Below are positions 1-25,355 of a stretch of 64,000 bases of DNA, in pieces. The stretch spans positions 31,750,771 through 31,814,770 of the forward strand of contig NC_079366.1 of NCBI RefSeq assembly GCF_021018895.1. Direction: 5' to 3'. The translations under genes and the position numbers were made by a program. Within the stretch, counting starts at the first letter, position 1. Each line of letters opens with the position of its first letter. Below the pieces are notes generated by a model. That model was not told where the DNA came from. It saw only the letters and a list, made by a program, of their open reading frames with translations, and searched no databases. This DNA comes from Seriola aureovittata. Lineage: Eukaryota > Chordata > Actinopteri > Carangiformes > Carangidae.

Positions 1-2640
1 AGGTGATGAAGACATGAGGTGATTAGGACATGAGGTGATGAAGACATGAGGTGATGAAGACATGAGGTGATTAGGACATGAAGACATGAGGTGATGAAGA
101 CGAGGTGATTAGGACATGAGCACATGAAGACATGAGGTGATGAAGACCTGAGGTGATTAGGACATGAGATGATTAGGACATGAGGGGATTAGGACATGAG
201 GACATGAAGATGAGGTGATTAGGACATGAGGTGATTAGGACATGAGGGGATTAGGACATGAAGACATGAGGTGATTAAGACATGAGGTGATGAAGACATG
301 AGGTGATGAAGACATGAGGTGATGAAGACATGAGGTGAATAGGACATGAGGGGATTAGGACATGAGGACATGAAGATGAGGTGATTAGGACATGAGGTGA
401 TTAGGACATGAGGGGATTAGGACATGAAGACATGAGGTGATTAAGACATGAGGTGATGAAGACATGAGGTGATGAAGACATGAGGTGATTAGGACATGAG
501 GGGATTAGGACATGAGGACATGAAGATGAGGTGATTAGGACATGAGGTGATTAAGACATGAGGTGATGAAGACATGAGGACATGAAGACGAGGTGATGAA
601 AACATGAGGTGATTAGGACATGAGGTGATGAGGACATGAAGACATGATGCTATGAAGACATGAGGTGATTAGGACATGAGGTGATGAAGACGAGTTGATG
701 AAGACATGAGGTGATGAAGACATGAGCACATGAAGACATGAGGTGATGAAGACATGAGGTGATTAGGACATGTGGTGATGAAGACATGAGGTAATGAAAA
801 CATGAGGTGATTAGGACATGAGGTGATGAAGACATGAGGTGATTAGGACATGAGGTGATGAAGACATGAGGTGATGAAGACATGAGGTGATTAGGACATG
901 AAGACATGAGGTGATGAAGACGAGGTGATTAGGACATGAGGTGATGAAGACATGAGCACATGAAGACATGAGCACATGAAGACATGAGGTGATTAGGACA
1001 TGAGGTGATTAGGACATGAGCACATGAAGACATGAGCACATGAAGACATGAGGTGATGAAGACATGAGGTGATTAGGGCATGAGGTGATGAAGACATGAG
1101 GTGATTAGGACATGAGGTGATGAAGACATGAGGTGATGAAGACGAGTTGATGAAGACATGAGGTGATGAAGACATGAGCACATGAAGACATGAGGTGATG
1201 AAGACATGAGGTGATTAGGACATGTGGTGATGAAGACATGAGGTAATGAAAACATGAGGTGATTAGGACATGAGGTGATGAAGACATGAGGTGATTAGGA
1301 CATGAGGACATGAGGTGATGAAGACATGAGGACATGAGGTGATGAAGACATGAGGTGATTAGGACATGAGGGGATTAGGACATGAGGTGATGAAGACATG
1401 AGGACATGAGGTGATGAGGACATGAAGATGAGGTGATTAGGACATGTGGTGATGAAGACATGAGGACATGAGGTGATGAAGACATGAGGACATGAGGTGA
1501 TGAAGACATGAGGACATGAGGTGATGAAGACATGAGGTGATTAGGACATGAGGTGATGAAGACGAGTTGATGAAGACATGAGGACATGAGGTGATGAAGA
1601 CATGAGGTGATTAGGACATGAGGTGATGAAGACATGAGGTGATGAAGACGAGTTGATGAAGACATGAGGTGATGAGGACATGAAGACATGAGCACATGAA
1701 GACATGAGGTGATGAAGACATGAGGTGATTAGGACATGTGGTGATGAAGACATGAGGTAATGAAAACATGAGGTGATTAGGACATGAGGACATGAGGTGA
1801 TGAAGACATGAGGTGATTAGGACATGAGATGATTAGGACATGAGATGATTAGGACATGAGGTGATGAAGACATGAGGTGATTAGGACATGAAGACATGAG
1901 GTGATGAAGACGAGGTGATTAGGACATGAGGTGATGAAGACATGAGCACATGAAGACATGAGCACATGAAGACATGAGGTGATTAGGACATGAGGTGATT
2001 AGGACATGAGCACATGAAGACATGAGCACATGAAGACATGAGGTGATGAAGACATGAGGTGATTAGGGCATGAGGTGATGAAGACATGAGGTGATTAGGA
2101 CATGAGATGATTAGGACATGAGGTGATTAAGACATGAGGTGATTAGGACATGAGATGATTAGGACATGAGATGATTAGGACATGAGGGGATTAGGACATG
2201 AGGACATGAAGATGAGGTGATTAGGACATGAGGACATGAGGTGATGAAGACATGAGGTGATTAGGACATGAGGTGATGAAGACATGAGGACATGAGGTGA
2301 TTAAGACATGAGGTGATTAGGACATGAGGGGATTAGGACATGAGGACATGAAGATGAGGTGATTAGGACATGAGGACATGAGGTGATGAAGACATGAGGT
2401 GATTAGGACATGAGGTGATGAAGACATGAGGACATGAGGTGATTAAGACATGAGGTGATGAAGACATGAGGACATGAGGTGATTAAGACATGAGGTGATT
2501 AAGACATGAGGTGATGAAGACATGAGGTGATGAAGACATGAGATGATTAGGACATGAGGGGATTAGGACATGAGGACATGAAGATGAGGTGATTAGGACA
2601 TGAGGTGATGAAGACATGAGGGGATTAGGACATGAAGACA
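1..2640. repeat. 16-bp minisatellite array with higher-order structure
   Basis: The stretch is built almost entirely from two alternating 16-base variants, aggtgatgaagacatg and aggtgattaggacatg, with shorter and recombined forms. Longer composite blocks recur, for example the block holding tgtggtgatgaagacatg followed by ggtaatgaaaacatg, near 771, 1223 and 1737. That implies second-level duplication of multi-unit blocks. The array runs off the left edge. All ORFs here are by-products of the repeat. It may lie in an upstream intron of the calpain gene that follows. Confidence 0.95.
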
Positions 2641-2653
2641 AAAAGCATATATA

Positions 2654-3670
2654 CACTACTGGTCAAAAGTTTTAGAACACCCTAATTTTTCCAGTTATTT
2701 ATTGCAATTCAAGTCGTGCAAGTCCAATGAATAGCTTGAAATGGAACAAAGGTCAGTACTGAACAGCCAGAGGTTAAAGAAAAGGTTTGGTTACCCAAAA
2801 CTGAAAAATAATGTACATTTCAGAATTATACAAAAAGGCCTTTTTCAGGGAACACGAAGTGGGTGAACAATTTAAAGCTGTTCTGCAGCAATGAAGGTTG
2901 AATCAGCCTTGAAAGCTGGAGCTACTAATTCCTACAGGTGTTCCAACTTTTCTTGATTACATACAACCCCTCTGTCTGCATTAAAGCAGTGTTGGAACAC
3001 ACTGTGGTACCAGACCCTCATGAGCATCAGGTGAACAGTATTGTACTGCAGAAAGTAGTGTGTTGCTACAAAAATGGCAAGAAAAAGGCAATTAACAATG
3101 GAAGAGAGACAGACCATCATAACACTTAAAAATGTAGGTCTTTCCTACAGGGAAATTGCAAAGAAAGTCAAGGTGTCAGTGAGTACAGTTTTCTTCACCA
3201 TCAAAAGGCTCAGAAACTGGGGGAAACTGTGACAGGAAGTGGTCTGGTAGACCCAAAGCCACAACTGAATCAGAGAACAAGTTTCTGAGAGTTAACAGGC
3301 GGCTCACAGGACAACAGCTTCAATAGTGGTCGTAGTAAGCAAGTCTCAGTTTCATCTGTGAAGAGAAGACTTCGAGCTGCAGGACGAGGACGACTTGCAG
3401 CAAGAAAACCATTGCTAAGATGTCAGAATAAGACAAAGAGGCTCTCCTGGGCCACGAAACACCGAAGACTGGAAGAAGGTGTTATGGACTGATGAATCAA
3501 AATTTCAAATATTCGGTTCATCACGCAGGATCTTTGTACGCCTTTTTCAACTCAAATTGCTTATTTGTTCTATTGTTTCATTTTAGAGTGCAATGACACA
3601 ATAACCTGAATAATTTTCAGTAAAAAACTGGAAAAAGTGTGGTGTTCTAAAACTTTTGACCGGTAGTGTG
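2654..3670 (+). mobile_element. Tc1/mariner-like transposon, internally deleted
   Basis: The ends are inverted repeats: cactactggtcaaaagtttt at the left and its near-complement, aaaacttttgaccggtagtg, at the right. Both are flanked by TA, the Tc1/mariner target site. At about 1.0 kb it is shorter than the usual 1.3-1.6 kb because the C-terminal half of the transposase is missing. It inserted immediately beside the minisatellite. The element is inactive. Confidence 0.9.
3074..3545 (+). pseudogene. Tc1-like transposase remnant
   Basis: Starting at ATG 3074, the translation gives the N-terminal helix-turn-helix part of a Tc1 transposase (MARKRQLTMEERQ, then GLSYREIAKKVKVS). A stop follows after about 50 codons. 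Further pieces in shifted frames include RRLRAAGRGRLAARKP and WTDESKFQIFGSS, the latter holding the first Asp of the DDE catalytic triad. The sequence then jumps to the element's 3' end, so the remaining DDE residues are absent. This is a dead fossil. Confidence 0.85.
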
Positions 3671-3672
3671 TA

Positions 3673-4183
3673 TAAAGTGTGTGACGGACTGAAAGTGGTT
3701 TTCCTGCAGCATCTGAACAAACTGATTAAGGTGACTTACTGAGTTACCTCACCAGGTATCTTGTTAACACTTGGAGCTCCTGTCAGTTTGTGTTGTCACC
3801 TGGCGCCTCCCTGCTGTCTCCCACAGCCGGGTGGAAACTGATCAGAGATAAATGATGACTGTTGCAGGTCACATCAGACCTCCTCAGAGTCCAGACTGAT
3901 TCAGACCTGAACCCTAAGACCTGAACCACATGTTGATTTGATTCTGTGTGACATCACTTCCTCACGATGTCATCATCTCTGATGTCCTTCCAGAATAAAG
4001 CTCCAGAGAAACAGAGTCTGCAGAACTTCATTCAGAATCCTTTAGACTCACAGTAAAACATCATGATAGACTGCAGACAGGAGCTGATCACAGCTGATTC
4101 AGCTGCTGCTAATGGTACCCCAAAGCATCATGGGAGCTGCAGTTCCAGAACTGCTGGTTATAATATGTGTTTGTTTCTGACAG
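3673..4183. other. Non-coding stretch before the first visible calpain exon
   Basis: No exon, repeat or RNA gene could be recognised. It ends in a pyrimidine-containing acceptor (tgtttctgacag) for the calpain exon at 4184, so it is best read as intron. Confidence 0.5.
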
Positions 4184-5600
4184 TTCGGCGCAGTGGCGTT
4201 ACATTAGCGACGATGACAGAGAGCGTCTGAGCCATCGTTCAGAGGACGGAGAGTTCTGGTAAATATTTCATTCCTTTTTTCTTCAGACCACCTGAACTTC
4301 GTGGTGCTCTGGGTGAACTGACGCCCTGTGCTCTTGCTTGCAGGATGTCTTTCTCTGACTTCCTGCGACATTACTCCCGGCTGGAGATCTGTAACCTGAC
4401 GCCTGACGCTCTGAGTGACGACAGCTTAACTAAGTGGGCTCTGAACAAGTTCGAAGGCAGCTGGAGGAGAGGATCCACTGCCGGCGGCTGCAGGAACTAT
4501 CCCAGTGAGTGATCCTGTCAGACAGAGACCAGGTCCAGCGCAGGACCCACTGGCACCAAGTCTTTCTAGAGGCCAGTTCACCTCAGACCTTCAGTGGGTT
4601 CTTTGTGACTCCTCTGTTCCCTCCACAGACACGTTCTGGACCAACCCTCAGTTTGTGATCCGGCTGGATGAGGAGGACGACGACCCCGATGATGGAGAGG
4701 CCGGCTGCAGCTTTGTGGTCGGTCTGATACAGAAGAACCGCAGACGCATGAGGAAGATGGGAGAGGACATGCACACCATGGGCTTTGCTATCTACGAGGT
4801 GAGGACATGAATTAGACCACAGTATCTCTGCAGCTCTGTTAACGGTGCTAAATGTCAGTTTAGAATATTCAAAAAGTGACAAAAATGATCAACAGAAGAA
4901 GAAACAACAGGTTTGATGTTCTGTATTGTGAGATATCTGTTGTAGTTAGCATGCTAACCGCTACTCCAAGACCTCCTGTCTTGTAATACCACTATAGCGC
5001 TATAGTGAGTTACTGCAGTGTCCAGTCTGCTTCAGTCCAACATGAGAAGATGAAGAAGAAGCTCCAATGGGACAAAAAGAAAAGAAAAGAAAGAAGGTTT
5101 GATAAACTTCTTCTTCTGTTTCAGGTTCCTGACGAGGTACGAGGTTCATCATGTTCACTGATCGATCTTCAATCAACATCCTCAGTGTTTGCTTTCCAAA
5201 ATAAAACTTCATGTTATTCTCTGTTAAATGTCCGGTCTGATCTGAAGCCACCTCTCATGTCTTCATCAGTTCTCTGGTCAGAGGAACGTCCACCTCAACA
5301 GGAACTTCTTCCTGCGTCACGCCTCCGCTGCTCGCTCTGAGACCTTCATCAACCTGCGAGAAGTCTGCAGCCGCTTCTGTCTGCCGCCGGGAGAGTACCT
5401 GATCATCCCGTCCACGTTCGAGCCGCACAAGAACGGAGACTTCTGCGTCCGAGTCTTCTCAGAGAAGCAGGCCGACTTCCAGTAGGTTTCCTTTCAGTGC
5501 TTCAGTAAGTCCAGCAGATCCAGGATCAGGTCTGGTCTGCTCAGTCCTGAAATACAGCTGCAGTCACACCTATGATGAACTGACTGAAGCCTCCTGCGTC

Positions 5601-5632
<32 letters not shown>

Positions 5633-8600
5633 ACAGATGTGCTCTAGTGGCTGTGAGAGGAACTGCAGCTTAGACAGTTTCATGTGTGTTTGTTCCTGCA
5701 GAGAGCTGGACGACCCCGTCGAGTCCAGAGTGGAGAAGGTGAGAGACCAGATCCTGATGGAAAGGAAGTTCATGGAGTAAAGTGATTGTCAGTAAATGTC
5801 TGGGGCCGGTGGAACAAAACATCAGAAGTTAAGATTTTACCTTAAAGTCTAAATTATTATTTTAGTCCTTAAAATAAAAACAGTTGAGGGGCGTCGAGTA
5901 GCTCAGTTGGATGATCATCCGCCCCATGTGTAGAGGCTACAGTCCTCGCTGCAGTCGGCCCCAGGTCGAGTCCCGCATCGGACGGCCCTTTGCTGCATGT
6001 CATTCCCCCTCTCTGCCTCCCCATTTCCTGTCTCTCTCTACTGCACTGTCAATAAAGGCACAAGAAGCCCGAAAAAAATAACTTTAAAAATAAATAAATA
6101 AAAACAGTTGCACTAATCATCCTTAAGGTTCCCTTAAAATGTTCACTTATCTTAGTCTTAAACTTCAGGAATGACTTAAAGCCAGTTAAATAGTTGCACA
6201 AAAGACCTTAGAGACGAAAGTTCACCTGGTTCCTGCCAAAACAACGGGAGGATGAGATAACTGTGTTAATGGCACTTGTGATACTTGTGTTAACAAGAAA
6301 ACATTTTAGGGGATTCTTTGCAGCTTAAACAAATCCCTCAGCTAAGGAGAAGTTAAAGTTAAGTTTCAGACTAAAGTAGAAAACTTAAGGTGTTTTGTGT
6401 AACCGGCCCCTGAAGCTTGAGTTTTGCTCTTTGACAGATTGAGATTGACGAGGACGATGTGGACGACCGGTTCAGAGGTCTGTTTGGACAGCTGGCGGGA
6501 GGGGTGAGCTGATGACATCATCACTTGGATTCATTTAAATGTCAGCTGTGTGACATCACACTCAGTCAATGTGTTTCTGTGCTGCAGGACTGTGAGATCA
6601 GCGCCTTCGAGCTGCAGAAGATCCTCAACAAAGTGGTGACCAAACGTAAGAGAACACCTGTGACCACGACCTCAGGTCCAGGGTCAGGTCCAGGTCCAGG
6701 TTCAGGCTCAGGTCCGGGCTCAGACTCAGGTCCAGGTCCAGGTCCAGGTTCAGGTCCAGGTTCAGGCTCAGGCTTAGGTCCGGGCTCAGACTCAGGTTCA
6801 GGCTCAAGCTCAGGTCCAGGGTCAGGTTAAGGTCCAGACTCATGTTCAGACTCAGGCTCAGGCTCAGGTTCAGACTCAGACTCAGACTCAGGTTCAGACT
6901 CAGACTCAGGTCCAGGTTCAGGTTCAGGTTCAGGTTCAGACTCAGGTCCAGGTTCAGGCTCACGCTCAGGTCCAGGGTCAGGTTAAGGTCCAGACTCATG
7001 TTCAGACTCAGGCTCAGGTTCAGACTCAGACTCAGGTTCAGACTCAGACTCAGACTCAGACTCAGACTCAGGTCCAGGTTCAGACTCAGGTCCAGGTTCA
7101 GGCTCACGCTCAGGCTCAGGTCCAGGGTCAGGTTAAGGTCCAGACTCATGTTCAGGTTCAGACTCAGACTCAGGTTCAGACTCAGACTCAGGTCCAGGTT
7201 CAGGTTCAGGTTCAGGCTCAGACTCAGGTCCAGGTCCAGGTCCAGGTCCAGGTCCAGGTCCAGGTCCAGGTTCAGGTTCGAACAGGATTTACCTGCAGAC
7301 ACTGAAGGAACTGTTGGTGTGTTTGTCTCTGACAGGATCTGACATCCAAACCAGCGGCTTCAGCATCACAACGTGTCGTAACATGGTCAACCTCCTGGAT
7401 GTATCCTTCCACCACAGAAAATAAGTCCTCAGTACAGTGAATTACCCAGCAGCACTCTATGACAATATGAACCATGAATTTATGAACCATAAAGTTACTG
7501 AAACATGGAGGAGAAGAAAAACCACTTCTGAGTCCAGCTGGAGCATTCAGCAGCTCATAGGGTTCTCCTCTCAGTAAACGGTCGGACTGGGACCAGCCGC
7601 AACAATGACACTGATGGAGCCTGTAAAGATTTTTAAAACTTTATGGATGTTTTGACGATCCAACGGCTGACCAGGATCTAAGCTGGGAGTCCTCGGTCCA
7701 GTCCACCTGTGATCAGGTCTCATCTCTTTCTGTGTCTTTAGGCCTTTTTCAGATGACACCACATACAGAGGCCTGGCTTTGATCTTATTACTCCTCTATA
7801 TCTTTACATGGGAAGCGGTTTGCTGCTGTGATATTGTTTAAAATCTCATCATTCTGATCACAACTGAAACAATTCATTGATTATATTATTATATCAACTA
7901 TTTTGACAATCTTTTTAAATATTCTGTTTCCAGCTTTTTAAATCTTCATGTCACAGTGAAGAGAAAATCTGTTTCAGACATTTGAGTCGATAGAACTAAG
8001 AAACAAGCAAGCAATGAAAATGAATGTTCACACCGTTACATTAATGACTAACTCATCCCGAAGGTTCCGTCTCTGTGGTGTTCTTTTTGATTCCACCACC
8101 AGAGGGAGCCAAAGTTTTAAGTCCTCTGACCTGGGGTCAGTTTGATATGAACTGAGGCTGCAAAGCCTGTTGAGTAAAGCCATGATCTGAAGTTGTCTGA
8201 GATCCTGAACCTCAGCTGCAGAAAGACGGCAGTGGGAAACTGGGTCTGCTGGAGTTCAAAGTTCTGTGGACCAAGATCGAGAACTACCTGGTGAGTTTTA
8301 GATCAGAACATCATCATCACCAAGACACTGATTAATGGCCGACCTCTCCAGTCCGACTGACCTCAAACCAGTGACGCTGCCTTTACATTGTCAGTGCTTT
8401 AGACCCAGAGTAATGACCTTTCACCTTTGGCCACCAAAATTGAATCAGTTTGTCCTCGAGTCCAGATGAATGTTTGTGCAAAATATGAAGAAATTTTCAT
8501 CAAGGTGTTTCTGAGATAAAACAATAAGACTCCTGCTGACTGAGGAACAGACTAATGTAGAACTCACAGTGGAACATTCACACCATCAACCAGTACGACT

Positions 8601-10026
8601 GTACATCAGTAACCTGTTGTTCTCTGTTCTTCTCTGCTGTTCTCTGTTCTGTGTTGTTCTCTGTTGTTCTCTCTTCTCTGCTGTTCTCTGTTCTGTGTTG
8701 TTCTGTGTTGTTCTCTGTTCTTCTCTGCTGTTCTCTGCTGTTCTTTAATGTTCTCTGTTGTTCTCTGTTGTTCTCTGTTCTCTGCACCTTTCTGGTCTCT
8801 ATTGTTCTGCTGTTCTCTGCTGTTCTCTGTTCTGTGTTGTTCTCTCTTCTCTGCTGTTCTCTGCTGTTCTTTGTTCTCTGCTGTTCTCTCCTGTTCTCTG
8901 TTGTTCTCTGTTCTCTGTTGTTCTCTGCTGTTCTTTAATGTTCTCTGCTGTTCTCTGTTCTTTGTTCTCTGCTGTTCTCTGTTCTGTGTTGTTCTGTGCT
9001 GTTCTCTGCTGTTCTGTGCTGTTCTCTGCTGTTTTCTGCTGTTCTTTAATGTTCTCTGCTGTTCTCTGTTGTTCTTTGTTCTCTGCTGTTCTCTGTTCTG
9101 TGTTGTTCTGTGTTGTTCTCTGTTCTTCTCTGCTGTTCTCTGCTGTTCTTTAATGTTCTCTGTTGTTCTCTGTTGTTCTCTGTTCTCTGCACCTTTCTGG
9201 TCTCTATTGTTCTGCTGTTCTCTGCTGTTCTCTGTTCTGTGTTGTTCTCTCTTCTCTGCTGTTCTCTGCTGTTCTTTGTTCTCTGCTGTTCTCTGCTGTT
9301 CTCTCCTGTTCTCTGTTGTTCTCTGTTCTCTGTTGTTCTCTGCTGTTCTCTGCTGTTCTTTAATGTTCTCTGCTGTTCTCTGTTCTTTGTTCTCTGCTGT
9401 TCTGTTGTTCTCTGCTGTTCTGTTGTTCTCTGTTGTTCTCTGTTCTCTGCTGTTCCTTGCTGTTCTCTGTGACAGAACATTTACCGTGAGAAGGACGTGG
9501 ATAACTCGGGGACCATGAGTTCCACAGAGATGAGGACGGCTGTGGAGGAAGCTGGTAAAACACAAACACTTGTTTTGTTCCTGCAGCTTCATGTTCTGAA
9601 CTTTGACCTCTGAGCTTCACGACAGGAAACGACCTTCAGTCTCTGGGGAGCTGTGGTTCAAGTGAAATAGTTAAAGAAATATATATTTATATACGGATCA
9701 TGTGAACATAGAACAGGACGGTGAGACACGAGGGAAACTGAATCCAACAGGACATGAAGACAACATGGCGGACGGGTCAAGGCTCAGTCCTCCTCCTCTG
9801 AACAGATGCACATACACATGTGGTCTGGTTCTGCTGCTGGTCTGGGTTCAGGGTCTGATCAGGTTCTGGTCTCTGTGTGTTTCAGGGTTCAGTCTCAATA
9901 ATCCTCTTCATCAGGTCCTGGTGGCTCGTTACAGTGAACCAGATCTCACCGTCGACTTTGACAACTTTGTGGGCTGTCTGGTTCGTCTGGAGACCATGTT
10001 CAGTGAGTCCTCACAGATTCATCTCC

Positions 10027-10068
<42 letters not shown>

Positions 10069-10293
10069 GTTTCCTGTCCACAGACACGTTCAACACGTTG
10101 GACAAAGACGACTCAGGAACCGTCGAGCTGAACATTATGGAGGTGAGAAGCTTCAGATGTGACGAAGGTCACATGACTGGTGACCTCGCACTAACATGGC
10201 TGCTGGTCACATGACTGATGATTATGTATTCAGAGATTAAACTAACGCCCTATTGTGGTTCTCCTGTAGTGGCTGAATGTGTCTCTGCTCTGA
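4184..10293 (+). CDS. capn2: Classical calpain large subunit, 3' part (CAPN2/CAPN11-like)
   Basis: Calcium-dependent cytosolic cysteine protease; only the C-terminal 400 or so codons are present. Exons: 4184-4258, 4344-4504, 4629-4798, 5125-5136, 5270-5481, 5702-5738, 6438-6503, 6588-6645, 7336-7400, 8222-8290, 9476-9554, 9886-10002, 10084-10142, 10270-10293; all phases close. They encode the end of the protease core (EDGEFW), the C2-like CBSW domain ([45 protein letters not shown]) and the penta-EF-hand domain ([39 protein letters not shown]). Residues such as [16 protein letters not shown] are closer to CAPN2 than CAPN1. The neighbour aars2 points to CAPN11, a CAPN1/2 relative near AARS2 in human, so the orthology label is uncertain. 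The catalytic Cys/His/Asn exons must lie left of the window, beyond an intron of more than 4 kb, or be lost. Several introns are swollen by tandem repeats. Confidence 0.9.
5887..6095 (+). mobile_element. tRNA-derived SINE with intact target duplication
   Basis: A tRNA-like head has an A-box-like tagctcagttgg and a B-box-like ggtcgagtccc. A tRNA-unrelated body follows (tttgctgcatgtcattcccc, then tttcctgtctctctctactg), ending in an A-rich tail. The 15-base direct repeat aaataaaaacagttg flanks it at 5872-5886 and 6096-6110, as expected for LINE-mediated retroposition. This SINE type is common in spiny-rayed fish introns. It sits in a calpain intron. Confidence 0.88.
6662..7282 (+). repeat. Intronic hexamer-based minisatellite (ggttca/ggtcca/gactca)
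   Basis: A 620-bp array of 6-base units (caggtc, caggtt, cagact, caggct) is arranged in longer blocks. The block containing gggtcaggttaaggtccaga recurs near 6818, 6973 and 7123. It fills the calpain intron between 6645 and 7336. The unit is a multiple of three, so several frames stay open (Leu/Asp-rich or Arg/Phe-rich strings). These are not genes. Confidence 0.92.
7401..8221. other. Calpain intron without recognised content
   Basis: The 821-bp intron between the exons ending at 7400 and starting at 8222 has ordinary AT-rich sequence. No repeat family or exon was recognised. Confidence 0.6.
8614..9470 (+). repeat. Intronic minisatellite of tgttctctg(c/t) units, duplicated at 405 bp
   Basis: Short pyrimidine-rich units (ctgttctctg, ttgttctctg) fill the calpain intron between 8290 and 9476. 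A unique marker, tctgcacctttctggtctct, occurs at 8781 and again at 9186, so a 405-bp block was duplicated on top of the short-period array. Long Ser/Leu/Cys- or Arg/Glu/Gln/Thr-rich ORFs on both strands are artefacts. The array ends only a few bases before the acceptor at 9475 and may serve as an extended polypyrimidine tract. Confidence 0.93.
10028..10069 (+). repeat. (GAT)n trinucleotide tract
   Basis: About 14 uninterrupted GAT units lie in the short calpain intron between 10002 and 10084. Reading through the intron would give a run of Asp. Confidence 0.95.
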
Positions 10294-10595
10294 AGAACCA
10301 GGACCAGGACCAGGACCAGTCTGATCCAGATCCTGGAAAAAGGGACGGAACAAATCTGCCTGAAATATTTTGCATGTGGTGAATGGAGTTTGTTTTTATT
10401 CTAATCATGAGGGAGAGGGACGTTAGTGAGGTCATCATCGCCATCGTCATCATCGTCATCATCGTCGTCACACTATGATGTCATATGAGGCGTCACCACA
10501 GGTTTAAAGTCTCTGTGTTTAGTTGGTTTTTAACTGTTTATTGTTGTTGTTTACTTTGATAACAAACTGTAACGACCTTGTTAAAAATAATGAAT

Positions 10596-10601
10596 AATAA
10601 A
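10596..10601 (+). terminator. Poly(A) signal of the calpain gene
   Basis: AATAAA lies 303 bases after the calpain stop codon, in an AT-rich context, and is the first canonical hexamer downstream of it. Confidence 0.75.
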
Positions 10602-10633
10602 GATAATTTATAACAGGATCAATCTGAGATGTT

Positions 10634-10639
10634 TTTATT
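10634..10639 (-). terminator. Poly(A) signal of aars2
   Basis: AATAAA on the minus strand (tttatt on plus) lies 188 bases past the aars2 stop at 10827. It is 33 bases from the opposite-strand calpain signal, so the two 3' ends probably overlap. Confidence 0.65.
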
Positions 10640-10826
10640 TCTTTTAAAACAAAGAAATGTTCAAGATATCCGTTTAAAAGAATGAACCTTCACACTTGAG
10701 CCTGCCATCCAATGAGGGGATGCTAGCTGCAGCTGGGGGCGGGGCTTAGAGTAACCTGTACAGCATGTTGTGGCCTCCGCTAGGAGGTGCTGTGAGATCA
10801 CTATGATGTCATCTCTTTTCATGAGG

Positions 10827-24102
<13,276 letters not shown>

Positions 24103-24371
24103 ATGCAGAAAGGCCTGAAGAAGTACTTCATCAACATGGACGAGTACCTGTCCAGTCTGGGGCTCTACCGGAAGATGGTGGCCCGGGACGCGTCCAGTCT
24201 GTTCCGAGCCGTGTCAGAGCAGGTGAGCCGGGCTAAAGCTAACAGCTAGAGAGAGAGAGAGAAAACACCTGAGGCCTGTTAATCAGATTAAACCAGTGTC
24301 ACACTCACTTTTTTGTTGCCATGGAAACTGATTAGACTGCAGGAAGTACTAGGAGGATAAACTGCTGTTAC

Positions 24372-24438
<67 letters not shown>

Positions 24439-25321
24439 TTGTATTACTCTCAGAACTACCATCAGAAAATCCGTCAGGACTGCGCCAACTTCATGAGAGC
24501 CAATAGAAGCAACTTTGAACCAGTAAGTTCACCTGTGGTCATGTGACATCATGTCTCCCCGTCTAACCAACTAACTAACTGACCAACTGTTGACCAGCTA
24601 TTGACCAGATCTGTGTCTGTTTCCTGTTTCAGTTTGTTGAAGGCTCGTTTGAGAAATACCTGGAGCGTCTGGAGGACCCCAAGGTGAGCTGCTGTGACCT
24701 TTGACCTTTGAGTTCACTGACAGCTGTGAGCAGGTGTCTTGGTGTGTAACAGTATCTGTGTGTTTGCAGGAGACAGTGGGTCAGGTGGAGATCAAGGCTC
24801 TGTCTCAGCTCTACAGGTGAGGAACACACTGGTAATCAGCTGAGATTTAGTCAGCTGTTTCCATGGTATCAGTATGTTTGTTGGCAGGTTACCATGGTTA
24901 CGACAGTTGTTTATTTTTTAAGGGTTTTATGAAGTAAGAAACATCTGATGGACGTGTGTGTGTGTTTGTGTTTGTGTGTGTAGGCATTGTTTCCTGATAT
25001 ATCGTTACCCAGGGAAACCAGCCACAGTGATTTCAGAGGACGACTTTGTGGACAAGGTGAAGGAGAGACCACGCCTCTTTCTGGAGCCTCTCCTCTCATT
25101 GGCTCACAGATCAGCAGGTCACATGGTAATAAACTCTGTGATGTGATTGGTCAGTGCTGACTGTCAGTCTTCTGTGTTGCCAGGTGATGCTGTGTTGCTC
25201 CATCAACGGTCATTATGACATTGTTTACCCGAGGAGTTACCCCACCTCTGCCGCCCTCTGTCAGTGTGAGTACTCATCAGTGATTGGTCGATTAGGGTGT
25301 GTGTATATGCTCTACACTCAG

Positions 25322-25355
<34 letters not shown>

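Noticed and set aside
1..2640. Possible CRISPR array or satellite centromere repeat
   Set aside because: Units are contiguous 16-mers without unique spacers, and the setting is vertebrate. The array is far too short and varied to call centromeric.
5887..5960. A functional tRNA gene
   Set aside because: The tRNA-like part is the head of a SINE. The stems are degraded and a SINE body, tail and target duplication follow.
6625..9592. Leu/Asp-, Arg/Phe- and Glu/Gln/Arg-rich ORFs around the calpain introns
   Set aside because: They follow tandem repeats in introns whose flanking calpain exons splice in frame without them.
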